Below, in pieces: positions 1 to 7,797 of a DNA stretch of 14,151 bases (positions are counted from its first letter, which is position 1; each line of letters begins with the position of its first letter). The position numbers were made by a program, and so were the translations under genes. Source of the stretch: an uncultured Ignavibacteriales bacterium (GTDB lineage Bacteria > Bacteroidota > Ignavibacteria > Ignavibacteriales > Ignavibacteriaceae). Location of the stretch: assembly GCA_903915485.1 (NCBI GenBank), contig CAIWTC010000569.1, positions 1 to 14,151 of the forward strand, written 5' to 3'. Under the pieces are notes generated by a model that worked only from the letters and a program-made list of their open reading frames with translations, did no database searches and had not been told where the DNA came from.

Positions 1-69
1 ATATATAAATTGCTATCAGCACTAATGATTAGCCTGTTTAATTCCTCCTCGGATTTCTATATAAAATGA
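1..69 (+). CDS. possible 3' end of an upstream gene (partial)
   Basis: The frame starting at base 1 stays open for 22 codons and ends at a TGA (67-69) that overlaps the ccoI ATG (66-68) in the ATGA arrangement seen again between ccoI and ccoS. The other two + frames hit stops within the first 25 bases. The visible C-terminus is short, partly hydrophobic, and ends in Asp-Phe-Tyr-Ile-Lys. It is too short to assign a family. A chance open frame of this length is quite possible, so the call rests mainly on the overlap pattern. If real, the oxidase operon extends left of the window. Confidence 0.35.
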   Translation: MYKLLSALMISLFNSSSDFYIK

Positions 70-2498
70 AATCCGACACTGATAAAAATATTATGTTAGC
101 AACTGCTTGCTATCACTGCGGAGATGATTGTACCTCAGAGGATATATCCTTTGAGGATAAATTATTTTGCTGTGAAGGATGCAAAATGGTTTTCCAAATT
201 CTTAATGAAAATGGACTCTGCAGCTATTATAACATTGAGTCAAATCCATCACCCGGAATAAAACTCCAATCAAGACAGCCCTTAAAAAAATTCGAATTCC
301 TTGATGATGAATTCATGAAGAAAAGACTGATATCTTTCTCAGATGAGAATATTTCCAAAGTTAACTTTTTCATTCCTGCCATGCATTGTTCCTCCTGCCT
401 TTGGCTATTGGAGAATTTATTTAAGATTAATTCAGGCATAATGCGTTCTTCTGTAAACTTCCTACAAAGAACCGTCTCCATAATTTTCAATCATAATGAA
501 ATCTCATTGCGCGGAGTAGTTGAGTTATTATCCAAAATTGGTTACGAACCAAAGCTCAAACTCGAGACTGCTGTTTCGGATGAGAAGAAAAGTCTTCAAC
601 GGTCTCTTTACTATAAAGTTGGAATTGCAGGTTTTGCGCACGGCAACATAATGATGCTAACTTTCCCCGTTTATCTCTCTATCGACCAGTCAAGCCTTGC
701 ATTGAAGGACTTATTCAGTTGGCTTATCCTGTTTATTTCACTCCCTGTGTTTTTTTATTGTAGCTCAGATTATTTTGTTTCCGCTTATAAGGCACTTCGT
801 TCTAAATATGTAAATATAGATGTCCCTCTTGCTCTTGGCATCGTCGCTTTTTATGTCCGCAGTCTGATTGAAATTTTCTCCTCCTCAGGCCCCGGGTTTA
901 TGGATTCCTTCACGGGATTAATATTCTTCCTTCTGTTAGGGAAATTATTCCAAAACAAAACATTTGAAAGATTAAATTTTGAGAGGAACTATTCATCATA
1001 CTTCCCTATCTCCGTTACTACAATAAATAATGCACATGAGAAATCCATCCCTCTTGAACGACTAAACATTGGCGACAAATTCCTTATCAAAAACAATGAG
1101 TTAATTCCCGTTGATAGTATTTTAACAAAAGGTGTTGCCCAGATAGATTATAGCTTTATAACCGGCGAATCAACCCCTATCATCAAGCAGATGGGAGAAC
1201 TGCTATTCGCAGGAGGCAAACACTTTGGGAGTGCTATTGAATTAACTGCCACCAAGAATGTGTCACAAAGTTACCTTACCCAATTATGGAATGATTCCGC
1301 AATCAAGCATGAACTCAAGAAAACCCTTAATGAGTTTTCAACAGTTATTTCAAAATATTTCACTTTTGTATTAATCATGATTGCAATAATTGCCGGTATA
1401 TATTGGAGTACAATAAGTCTTTCTGTATCACTTAGTGTTGTAACTTCAGTCCTTATTATTGCTTGCCCTTGCGCCTTGGCTTTATCAGTTCCATTCGCTT
1501 TGGGAAATGTGCTTAGAATATTTTCAAGGAATTCATTCTTTGTAAAGAGTACAAAAGTTGTAGAACACCTCTCCAAAATTGACACAATCGTCTTTGATAA
1601 AACTGGTACAATTACTCAGTCAGAAGCAATCAGTATTTCGTTCACTGAAAGTCCGTTATCAGAATATGAAGCCAAATTATTAAGTTCTCTAACAAAGCAT
1701 TCAACTCACCCACTTTCTAATCAGATACACTCTAAAATTAAAACCGGAAAAGAGTTTGAGGTCAATTCCTTTTTGGAAGTTGAAGGTAAAGGCATTGAAG
1801 GATTTATCGACGGACACTATTTGAGACTTGGTTCACTTAAGTATGTAGGTAAGGACTCCGCAATCTCTCCTCTTTCCGAGCCGACAAAAACCTGTGTCTA
1901 TCTCGCCGTCGACAATAACTATCGAGGTATGTTCACAATTAATCAGCTTTATCGCGACGGTATCAAAGAATTGATTCAAGGCTTAAAAAGCAATTATGAG
2001 ATTATTATACTTTCAGGCGACTTGGAAATCGAAAAAGAATCACTAACTTCTCAATTAGAAACAAATGTCGAAATGCACTTTGAACAAAGTCCATTTCAAA
2101 AACTAGAGTTTATTCAGAAATTGCAGAATGAAGGCAAAACAGTGTTGATGATTGGTGATGGATTAAATGACGCAGGCGCGCTCAAGCAGAGTGATGTTGC
2201 CGTCTCCGTGACTGAGAATACTTTGAATTTTACACCGGCAAGCGATGCCATAATCAGTGGTGGGACATTAAATTCACTCATAAATATTTTAAAACTTTCT
2301 AACGATTCAGTACTTACAATAAAACTCAGTTTTATGATTTCTTTAGTCTATAACACAATTGGCCTTACTTACGCGTGTAAAGGTCTCATTACTCCGCTGT
2401 TTGCGACCATACTAATGCCGATAAGTTCTGTTACTGTTATTTTATTCACAATGATTCTAACTTCTGTTTTTGCAAAAAAACGGGGACTGAAAATATGA
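66..2498 (+). CDS. ccoI: CcoI/FixI-type copper-transporting P1B-ATPase
   Basis: This inner-membrane ATPase probably moves Cu(I) out of the cytoplasm for insertion into the cbb3 oxidase active site. The 810-residue protein starts with a cysteine-rich domain (C15, C18, C22, C35, C36, C39), followed by an HMA metal-binding domain with MHCSSC (C108, C111). Further landmarks are the actuator TGES (366-369), the CPC membrane motif (467-469), the phosphorylation motif DKTGT (D511), the HP nucleotide-binding motif (548-549) and GDGLND (697-702). The last two helices carry Tyr762-Asn763 and MPISS (784-788), matching the Cu(I)-site residues of CopA-type pumps. The ATG at 66 has no clear Shine-Dalgarno; another in-frame ATG at 93 would still keep all cysteines. 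The gene is first of the recognised cco genes and its stop overlaps ccoS by four bases. The family call is secure; CcoI rather than general CopA follows from the position next to ccoS and ccoNO and from the extra cysteine domain. Confidence 0.95.
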   Translation: MKSDTDKNIMLATACYHCGDDCTSEDISFEDKLFCCEGCKMVFQILNENGLCSYYNIESNPSPGIKLQSRQPLKKFEFLDDEFMKKRLISFSDENISKVNFFIPAMHCSSCLWLLENLFKINSGIMRSSVNFLQRTVSIIFNHNEISLRGVVELLSKIGYEPKLKLETAVSDEKKSLQRSLYYKVGIAGFAHGNIMMLTFPVYLSIDQSSLALKDLFSWLILFISLPVFFYCSSDYFVSAYKALRSKYVNIDVPLALGIVAFYVRSLIEIFSSSGPGFMDSFTGLIFFLLLGKLFQNKTFERLNFERNYSSYFPISVTTINNAHEKSIPLERLNIGDKFLIKNNELIPVDSILTKGVAQIDYSFITGESTPIIKQMGELLFAGGKHFGSAIELTATKNVSQSYLTQLWNDSAIKHELKKTLNEFSTVISKYFTFVLIMIAIIAGIYWSTISLSVSLSVVTSVLIIACPCALALSVPFALGNVLRIFSRNSFFVKSTKVVEHLSKIDTIVFDKTGTITQSEAISISFTESPLSEYEAKLLSSLTKHSTHPLSNQIHSKIKTGKEFEVNSFLEVEGKGIEGFIDGHYLRLGSLKYVGKDSAISPLSEPTKTCVYLAVDNNYRGMFTINQLYRDGIKELIQGLKSNYEIIILSGDLEIEKESLTSQLETNVEMHFEQSPFQKLEFIQKLQNEGKTVLMIGDGLNDAGALKQSDVAVSVTENTLNFTPASDAIISGGTLNSLINILKLSNDSVLTIKLSFMISLVYNTIGLTYACKGLITPLFATILMPISSVTVILFTMILTSVFAKKRGLKI

Positions 2499-2683
2499 GC
2501 GTAATAGCAGTTCTAATCGGGTTCAGTTTATTGGTAGCTTCAGGATTTTTATTTGCCTTCTTCTGGGCAGTAAGAAACGGACAATATGATGATAAATACA
2601 CACCATCAATACGAATATTAAACGACGATATTAATAATAATTTGATAAAAGACAACGATAATAACAAAAAGGAGAATCCTTAA
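2495..2683 (+). CDS. ccoS: cbb3 oxidase assembly protein CcoS
   Basis: This is a 62-residue single-span membrane protein needed in studied systems for putting cofactors (heme b and copper) into cbb3 oxidase. A hydrophobic helix covers about residues 3-25 and runs into the family hallmark FFWAVRNGQYDD (22-33), in which Trp, Gly-Gln and Asp-Asp are typical of CcoS. The tail after residue 38 is polar, Asn/Asp/Lys-rich and probably disordered. Its ATG overlaps the ccoI stop (ATGA), with a weak purine-rich GGGGA 8 bases upstream, and its TAA overlaps the ccoNO ATG by one base. Coupled translation with both neighbours is likely. The identification rests on the motif, size and position together. Confidence 0.93.
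   Translation: MSVIAVLIGFSLLVASGFLFAFFWAVRNGQYDDKYTPSIRILNDDINNNLIKDNDNNKKENP
2670..2674 (+). promoter_or_regulatory. ribosome binding site of ccoNO
   Basis: AGGAG, preceded by five A residues, lies inside the end of ccoS, 8 bases before the ccoNO ATG at 2683. It is one of only three strong Shine-Dalgarno sequences in the operon, which suggests that the catalytic subunit starts efficiently on its own in addition to coupling from ccoS. Confidence 0.8.
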
Positions 2684-4803
2684 TGCAGCTAGAAACATTC
2701 CGTTATGACAATACTATAGTTAAGAAATTTGTCATCGCAACAATGGTATGGAGCATAGTTGGTATGCTTGTAGGCTTAATAATTGCCCTTCAGATATTTA
2801 TTCCTGAATTAAACTTCGGAATACCGTATACCACCTTCAGCCGTCTTCGACCATTGCACACAAATGCGGTAATATTTGCTTTCATCGGCAACGGTATATT
2901 TATGGGTTTCTATTACTCAATACAGCGATTATGTAAAGCCAGAATTTTTAGCGATTTGCTTTCTAATATTCATTTCTGGGGATGGCAGTTCATAATTGTC
3001 TGTGCTGCCATCACACTCCCACTCGGAATAACTACCGGCAAAGAATATGCTGAATTAGAATGGCCAATAGATATCCTTATCACTTTAATTTGGGTTGTCT
3101 TTGCAATACAGTTAGTCGGCACGCTTATCAAGCGCCGTGAAAAGCATATGTATGTTACTATATGGTTTTTCATTGCTACGGTTGTTACAGTTGCGGTACT
3201 ACACATAGTCAATTCAATTGAGTTACCTGTATCTTTTACAAAAAGTTATCCCGTGTATGCAGGAGTTCAAGATGCATTAGTACAATGGTGGTATGGTCAC
3301 AATGCAGTGGCATTCTTCCTGACTACCCCTTATCTCGGATTAATGTATTATTTCCTTCCAAAGGCAGCTAACAGACCTGTTTATTCATATAGATTATCAA
3401 TCATTCACTTTTGGTCATTGATATTTCTATATATCTGGGCAGGCCCTCATCACCTCTTATACAGTGCATTGCCTGACTGGGCACAATCACTTGGGACAGT
3501 GTTTTCAATTATGCTGATTGCTCCATCATGGGGCGGTATGATAAACGGCTTATTGACTCTCCGTGGCGCTTGGGATAAAGTGCGTGAAGATGTAGTATTA
3601 AAATTCATGGTAGTTGCAATCACCGCTTACGGAATGGCAACTTTCGAAGGCCCTATGCTTTCGCTTAAAAATGTGAATGCTCTCGCCCACTTTACTGACT
3701 GGATTATTGCACATGTACATGTCGGTGCGTTAGGATGGAATGGTTTCTTAACATTTGGTATTCTCTATTGGTTAGTTCCCAGAATGTGGAATACGCAAAT
3801 CTATTCAAAGAGATTAGCAAACTTTCATTTTTGGACCGGCTTCTTAGGAATAGCATTCTATGCTGCTTCGATGTACTGGTCAGGAGTTACTCAGTCCCTC
3901 ATGTGGAAACAATTCACTCCCGAAGGAACATTGCAGTACCCTATCTTCTTAGATACAGTTCTTCAGTTAATTCCAATGTATATCATCCGCGCCATAGGCG
4001 GAGCATTGTTCTTAACGGGTACAATCGTTTCAGTTTACAATCTTTATAAGACTGCAAAATCAGGAACATTCATCAGAGAAGAAGAAGCTCAGGCAGCACC
4101 TTTGCTTAAAGAAGTTACCAAAGCAAAAGGACACTCATGGATTGAAAGCCGTCCTATTCAATTTTTATTAGTCTCAACAGTAGCAATTTTAATTGGCGGT
4201 GTAGTCGAAATGATTCCAACATTTCTTGTCAAAACAAATATCCCTACAATTGCTGCGGTGAAACCATATACTCCACTTGAGTTGCAAGGCCGCGATGTAT
4301 ATATTGCTCAGGGCTGCGTTTCATGCCATTCTCAGATGGTTCGTCCGTTCAGATCAGAAGTTCAGCGCTATGGAGAATATGCAAAAGCAGGTGAATTTGT
4401 TTACGACCACCCATTCCTATGGGGTTCAAAGAGAACAGGTCCTGACCTTTTGAGAGAAGGCGGAAAGTATCCTAATTCATGGCATTTCAACCATATGCAG
4501 GCACCTACTACTATGTCACCTGGCTCAATCATGCCTCCCTTCGCATGGTTAATGGAGGATAACTTAGATATAAGTTCAACTCCGGATAAAATTATAGCTA
4601 TGAGAAAACTCGGCGTTCCATATCCTGACGGGTTTGAACAGAAGTCAATTTCAGTGCTTGAAGCCCAGGCAGATTCAATAGTTGTTGATTTGAAAAAGTC
4701 AAACATAACTATCGATAAAAACAAGCAGATAATTGCTTTGATTGCTTATCTGCAGAGACTTGGAAGAGACATCAAAACAGCTCAACCGCAGAACGGTAAA
4801 TAA
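2683..4803 (+). CDS. ccoNO: fused cbb3 oxidase subunits I and II (CcoN-CcoO)
   Basis: This is the catalytic core of cbb3 oxidase: it reduces O2 to water and pumps protons in the inner membrane. Of 706 residues, about 1-460 are CcoN with around 12 membrane helices. The expected ligands are all visible: H59 and H346 for low-spin heme b, H344 for heme b3, H206, H256 and H257 for CuB, and Y250 as the likely cross-linked tyrosine. E322 and the K120-E121 region also match conserved CcoN positions. After a charged linker (about 465-490), the CcoO part has one anchor helix (about 492-515), then GRDVYIAQGCVSCH with a single CXXCH (C545, C548, H549) and a probable axial Met617 in SIMPPFAWL. CcoN and CcoO are separate genes in proteobacteria; the fused form is known from Bacteroidota and relatives. 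There is no stop or frameshift at the junction. The start is supported by AGGAG and the one-base overlap with ccoS. Confidence 0.97.
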   Translation: MQLETFRYDNTIVKKFVIATMVWSIVGMLVGLIIALQIFIPELNFGIPYTTFSRLRPLHTNAVIFAFIGNGIFMGFYYSIQRLCKARIFSDLLSNIHFWGWQFIIVCAAITLPLGITTGKEYAELEWPIDILITLIWVVFAIQLVGTLIKRREKHMYVTIWFFIATVVTVAVLHIVNSIELPVSFTKSYPVYAGVQDALVQWWYGHNAVAFFLTTPYLGLMYYFLPKAANRPVYSYRLSIIHFWSLIFLYIWAGPHHLLYSALPDWAQSLGTVFSIMLIAPSWGGMINGLLTLRGAWDKVREDVVLKFMVVAITAYGMATFEGPMLSLKNVNALAHFTDWIIAHVHVGALGWNGFLTFGILYWLVPRMWNTQIYSKRLANFHFWTGFLGIAFYAASMYWSGVTQSLMWKQFTPEGTLQYPIFLDTVLQLIPMYIIRAIGGALFLTGTIVSVYNLYKTAKSGTFIREEEAQAAPLLKEVTKAKGHSWIESRPIQFLLVSTVAILIGGVVEMIPTFLVKTNIPTIAAVKPYTPLELQGRDVYIAQGCVSCHSQMVRPFRSEVQRYGEYAKAGEFVYDHPFLWGSKRTGPDLLREGGKYPNSWHFNHMQAPTTMSPGSIMPPFAWLMEDNLDISSTPDKIIAMRKLGVPYPDGFEQKSISVLEAQADSIVVDLKKSNITIDKNKQIIALIAYLQRLGRDIKTAQPQNGK

Positions 4804-4805
4804 AT

Positions 4806-5012
4806 ATGTTTGAAGAAGTATTAACCAAAATTGATGGTGTCACAATTTTCCCAATTATCTCAATGATAATCTTCGTGATTTTTTTCACAGCACTTGGGAT
4901 TTGGACTTTCACCATCAAAAAAAATTATATCACAAAAATGGAATCACTTCCTTTTGAAAACGATAATATTGAAATTATTAATCAAGGAGCACAAACCTAT
5001 GAATCCAAGTAA
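4806..5012 (+). CDS. ccoQ: CcoQ-like small cbb3 oxidase subunit
   Basis: This 68-residue protein has one clear membrane helix (about residues 15-37), a short acidic/polar N-terminus and a basic then acidic cytoplasmic-like tail. That is the build of CcoQ/FixQ, the small subunit that stabilises the oxidase. It begins two bases after the ccoNO stop, without a strong Shine-Dalgarno of its own, and overlaps ccoP by 14 bases. Sequence conservation in this family is low, so the call depends mostly on size, topology and its place between ccoNO and ccoP. Confidence 0.82.
   Translation: MFEEVLTKIDGVTIFPIISMIIFVIFFTALGIWTFTIKKNYITKMESLPFENDNIEIINQGAQTYESK
4984..4989 (+). promoter_or_regulatory. ribosome binding site that fixes the ccoP start
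   Basis: AAGGAG sits inside the end of ccoQ, 9 bases before the ATG at 4999. It decides the ccoP start, because the same frame is open further upstream to an ATG at 4894 that has no such site and would add 35 residues lacking CcoP character. Confidence 0.8.
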
Positions 5013-5886
5013 TAGAAATTATTCTTTTTGGTCATTTATTATTTTGTTACTGGTATCCAGTTCCACATTACTTGCACAGACTGCAGTCCCCGCTGTAGAA
5101 CAAGGCGGAGACTTAGGCAAAGTATTCCACATTGGTGCAATGTTATTTTTTCTTTTTGTATTTGTTATCCTCCTGACTTTGATAGCGTATCATAACAGGA
5201 CGGACGAAGAAATCCCATCCATAATGAAAGCTTGGTTTTGGATTTCAGGTATGCTGAACAAATCAACACCTATTGAAAAAGAAAATGAAATCATATTGAA
5301 CCATGACTATGACGGTATCAAAGAACTAGATAATTTGCTTCCACCATGGTGGAAATATCTTTTCTATGCTACCATCGTGTTCAGCGCCATATACATTTAT
5401 AATTATCATATTTCAAATGTATGGGCACTTTCCGAAGGTGAATATAATGAAGAAGTCAGAGTGGCAAATCAACAACTAAATGATTTAGCCGCGTCAGGTG
5501 CATTCATAAATGAAAAGACAGTGGTCGCCTTAAAAGACCCTGCTTCCATTGCAACCGGCAAAGAGATATTCACACGCAACTGTACCTCCTGCCATGGTGC
5601 TAATGCCCAGGGAATTATTGGCCCTAACCTCACCGATGATTACTGGATTAACGGCGGAGGAATTAAAAATGTGTTCAGAACAATCTCAAATGGTGTACTG
5701 GACAAAGGAATGATTAGCTGGAAAGGTCAGTTGAAATCTTCTGAAATACAATTGGTAGCCAGCTATGTACTGAGCTTAAAAGGAAGTAAGCCACAGAATC
5801 CAAAAGCTCCGCAAGGGGAAATATGGGTCGAACCTGTGGTTTCAGACTCATTAAAAGCCGAAGGCAATTCTCCTAAAGCGCTTTGA
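4999..5886 (+). CDS. ccoP: cbb3 oxidase subunit III, mono-heme cytochrome c (CcoP)
   Basis: This subunit passes electrons from periplasmic or membrane donors to CcoNO. With the ATG at 4999 the protein has 295 residues. Residues 9-26 form a hydrophobic segment ending in LLAQ, which looks like a cleavable signal peptide. Two membrane helices follow at about 43-64 and 117-136; the intervening cytoplasmic loop ends in LDNLLPPWWKYLFY, typical of the CcoP N-terminal domain. The periplasmic cytochrome c domain has one heme site, NCTSCHG (C195, C198, H199), the family stretch GPNLTDDYW (208-216), and probable axial Met238 in KGMISW. Proteobacterial CcoP normally has two CXXCH motifs; only one is present here. 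The C-terminal 30 residues are Pro/Ser-rich and probably flexible. The start was chosen over the upstream ATG at 4894 because of the Shine-Dalgarno and the signal peptide. Confidence 0.95.
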   Translation: MNPSNRNYSFWSFIILLLVSSSTLLAQTAVPAVEQGGDLGKVFHIGAMLFFLFVFVILLTLIAYHNRTDEEIPSIMKAWFWISGMLNKSTPIEKENEIILNHDYDGIKELDNLLPPWWKYLFYATIVFSAIYIYNYHISNVWALSEGEYNEEVRVANQQLNDLAASGAFINEKTVVALKDPASIATGKEIFTRNCTSCHGANAQGIIGPNLTDDYWINGGGIKNVFRTISNGVLDKGMISWKGQLKSSEIQLVASYVLSLKGSKPQNPKAPQGEIWVEPVVSDSLKAEGNSPKAL

Positions 5887-5896
5887 TAATTTTAAT

Positions 5897-5902
5897 AAAG
5901 GA
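5897..5902 (+). promoter_or_regulatory. ribosome binding site of ccoG
   Basis: AAAGGA lies in the 20-base gap between ccoP and ccoG, 4 bases before the ATG at 5907. It supports that start and allows independent initiation of ccoG. Confidence 0.65.
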
Positions 5903-5906
5903 ATAA

Positions 5907-7310
5907 ATGGAAAACACCGAAAATAGCGAGCAGTTCCGCAACTCAATCTCTACTGTAAGCAAAGAAGGTAAAAGAGTTTGGGTTTACCCAAAAAGGCCGT
6001 CAGGCAAATTTCACAATGCCCGAAAATTTTTTAGTGTTTTTCTATTATTTATACTTTTCGGGGTGCCTTTTATGAAATATAAAGGGCATCCATTTTTATT
6101 ACTGAATATAATTGATCGCAATTTTATTATTTTCGGACAAAAATTTGGACCTCAGGATTTTTACCTTTTTGTTCTTGGTTTCATAGCAATTATAGTTTCG
6201 GTAGTTCTGTTTACCGCAATCTATGGAAGAATTTTTTGCGGATGGGCTTGTCCTCAAACAGTTTTTTTGGAAATGGTTTTTAGGAAAATAGAATACTTTA
6301 TTGAAGGTGATTCAAAAAGTCAACGCGCATTAGCAGAAGCTGACTTAAACTTCTCAAAGTTATTTAAGAAATCTGTCAAGCATTTAATATTTTATATTTT
6401 ATCATTCATTATCGCAAATACATTTTTAGCATACATTATTGGTGTTGATGAATTATTCCACATAATTCAATCTCCTCCAAGTGCGCACCTTTCAGGGTTC
6501 ATATCCATTCATATCTTCACTATTGTATTCTATCTGGTTTTCTCGTTTTTTCGTGAACAGGCATGCATTATTGTTTGTCCATATGGAAGACTGCAAAGTG
6601 TTTTGCTGGATAAAAATTCTTTAGTGGTAGCATACGATTATGTTCGCGGAGAACCTCGCGGCAAAATAAAGAAAAATGAATCCCGAAGTTCAGGCGACTG
6701 CATCGATTGTAATTTATGTGTTGATGTGTGCCCTACCGGGATAGATATCCGTAATGGAATTCAACTTGAATGCGTTAACTGCACAGCTTGTATTGATGCA
6801 TGTGATGAAGTGATGGATAAAGTTAAGAAACCGAGAGGTCTAGTTAGATATGATTCACAAAATGGTATTTCTGACAGAACTGGATTCAAATTCACACCTA
6901 GGCTAATTACTTACACAGCTATTTTAATAGGGTTAATCTCCGTTTTTTCGTTTTTGCTTGTCACCCGTTCAGATTTTTCAATTACTCTTCTTAGGACACC
7001 CGGGACATTATATCAAAGCCTTGAGAATAATAAAATAAGCAATATCTATGATTTAATTATAATCAATAAAACTTACTCCCCTCAAACCTTAGAACTGAAG
7101 ATTAAAAACTTAGATGCTGACATTAAATTTATGGGTGACTCACTTTCCTTAGCATCTCAACAGATTTATTCTGGAAGGTTTATGGTCATTTTTGACAGGA
7201 ACAAAATAAATAAATCGTTACTTAATATTCCAATTTCCATTTCAGTCCTCAATAATGGACATGAAATTAAAACAGTTAAAACAAATTTCTTAAATGATAC
7301 AAAACAATAG
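5907..7310 (+). CDS. ccoG: CcoG/FixG/RdxA membrane 4Fe-4S protein
   Basis: This inner-membrane iron-sulfur protein is tied to cbb3 oxidase biogenesis; in a studied relative it was reported to reduce Cu(II) to Cu(I). The 467-residue protein has about five membrane helices (near 40-57, 86-107, 158-178, 198-215 and 332-351). Motifs in order are RIFCGWACPQ (C111, C115), EQACIIVCPYGRLQ (C220, C224), then a double ferredoxin-like region with GDCIDCNLCVDVCPTGID (C265, C268, C271, C275) and CVNCTACIDAC (C289, C292, C295, C299). That gives eight cysteines for two [4Fe-4S] clusters plus four membrane-side cysteines. Beyond residue 352 comes a periplasmic Ig-like FixG C-terminal domain. It starts 20 bases after ccoP with its own Shine-Dalgarno and overlaps ccoH by 17 bases. 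All key cysteines are intact. Confidence 0.95.
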   Translation: MENTENSEQFRNSISTVSKEGKRVWVYPKRPSGKFHNARKFFSVFLLFILFGVPFMKYKGHPFLLLNIIDRNFIIFGQKFGPQDFYLFVLGFIAIIVSVVLFTAIYGRIFCGWACPQTVFLEMVFRKIEYFIEGDSKSQRALAEADLNFSKLFKKSVKHLIFYILSFIIANTFLAYIIGVDELFHIIQSPPSAHLSGFISIHIFTIVFYLVFSFFREQACIIVCPYGRLQSVLLDKNSLVVAYDYVRGEPRGKIKKNESRSSGDCIDCNLCVDVCPTGIDIRNGIQLECVNCTACIDACDEVMDKVKKPRGLVRYDSQNGISDRTGFKFTPRLITYTAILIGLISVFSFLLVTRSDFSITLLRTPGTLYQSLENNKISNIYDLIIINKTYSPQTLELKIKNLDADIKFMGDSLSLASQQIYSGRFMVIFDRNKINKSLLNIPISISVLNNGHEIKTVKTNFLNDTKQ

Positions 7311-7797
7311 CAAACAAACTAAATCAATTGGTTGGGGACTAAGAGTTATAATTTTGATTTCAGCCTTTCTAATTCTCACATTAGCCTTGGTGTTCTTCGC
7401 ATTCAGTCAGAAGGTCGATTTAGTTGAATCAGATTATTATGCAAAGGGTTTAGACTATCAGAAGCATATTGATGAATCGGCGAACTATTCTAAACTTCAG
7501 TCTCCAATAGAATACAATTCGCTCGGTAAAACGCTTCAGATAAAAGTTCCTCTTAAGGAACTTGGGACAATAGTTAGCGGAAAGGTTAAACTATATAGGT
7601 TGTCGGACTCAAGAAGTGACTTCGAAATTCAACTGTCAACAGATTCACTGGGTTTTCAGCTTATATCATTTAGCGGGAAGGCATTCAGCATTTGGAGAGC
7701 TTCAATTGAATTTAAGGCAAAGCTTAACGATTCAGTGAAGTCTTACTATTCTGAGAAAACATTTAGGTATACTCCCGCCGGAATTGAGAAATACTAA
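7294..7797 (+). CDS. ccoH: FixH/CcoH family cbb3 oxidase assembly protein
   Basis: This 167-residue protein has a short basic N-terminus, one membrane helix (about 14-37) and a periplasmic beta-rich domain. Immediately after the helix is KVDLVESDYYAKGLDYQKHI (40-59), the conserved FixH signature with the DYY..G spacing. CcoH associates with the oxidase subunits during or after assembly in studied bacteria; its exact chemistry is not settled. The ATG overlaps the end of ccoG by 17 bases and has no visible Shine-Dalgarno, so translation probably depends on ribosomes finishing ccoG. Its TAA overlaps the next ATG by one base. The length is slightly above the usual size of about 150. Confidence 0.9.
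   Translation: MIQNNSKQTKSIGWGLRVIILISAFLILTLALVFFAFSQKVDLVESDYYAKGLDYQKHIDESANYSKLQSPIEYNSLGKTLQIKVPLKELGTIVSGKVKLYRLSDSRSDFEIQLSTDSLGFQLISFSGKAFSIWRASIEFKAKLNDSVKSYYSEKTFRYTPAGIEKY

Noticed and set aside
3735..4049. Open frame of 104 codons on the + strand inside ccoNO
   Set aside because: It lies in a shifted frame of strongly conserved CcoN sequence, shows no recognisable protein character and has no ribosome site. It is a shadow.
4401..4724. Open frame of 107 codons on the - strand opposite the CcoO part
   Set aside because: It is antisense to the heme-binding domain with invariant residues, so the openness follows from codon use of the real gene.
4894..4998. Upstream extension of ccoP to an ATG at 4894
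   Set aside because: It would add 35 residues overlapping ccoQ in another frame, has no ribosome site, and hides the signal peptide that follows the ATG at 4999, which has a good AAGGAG.
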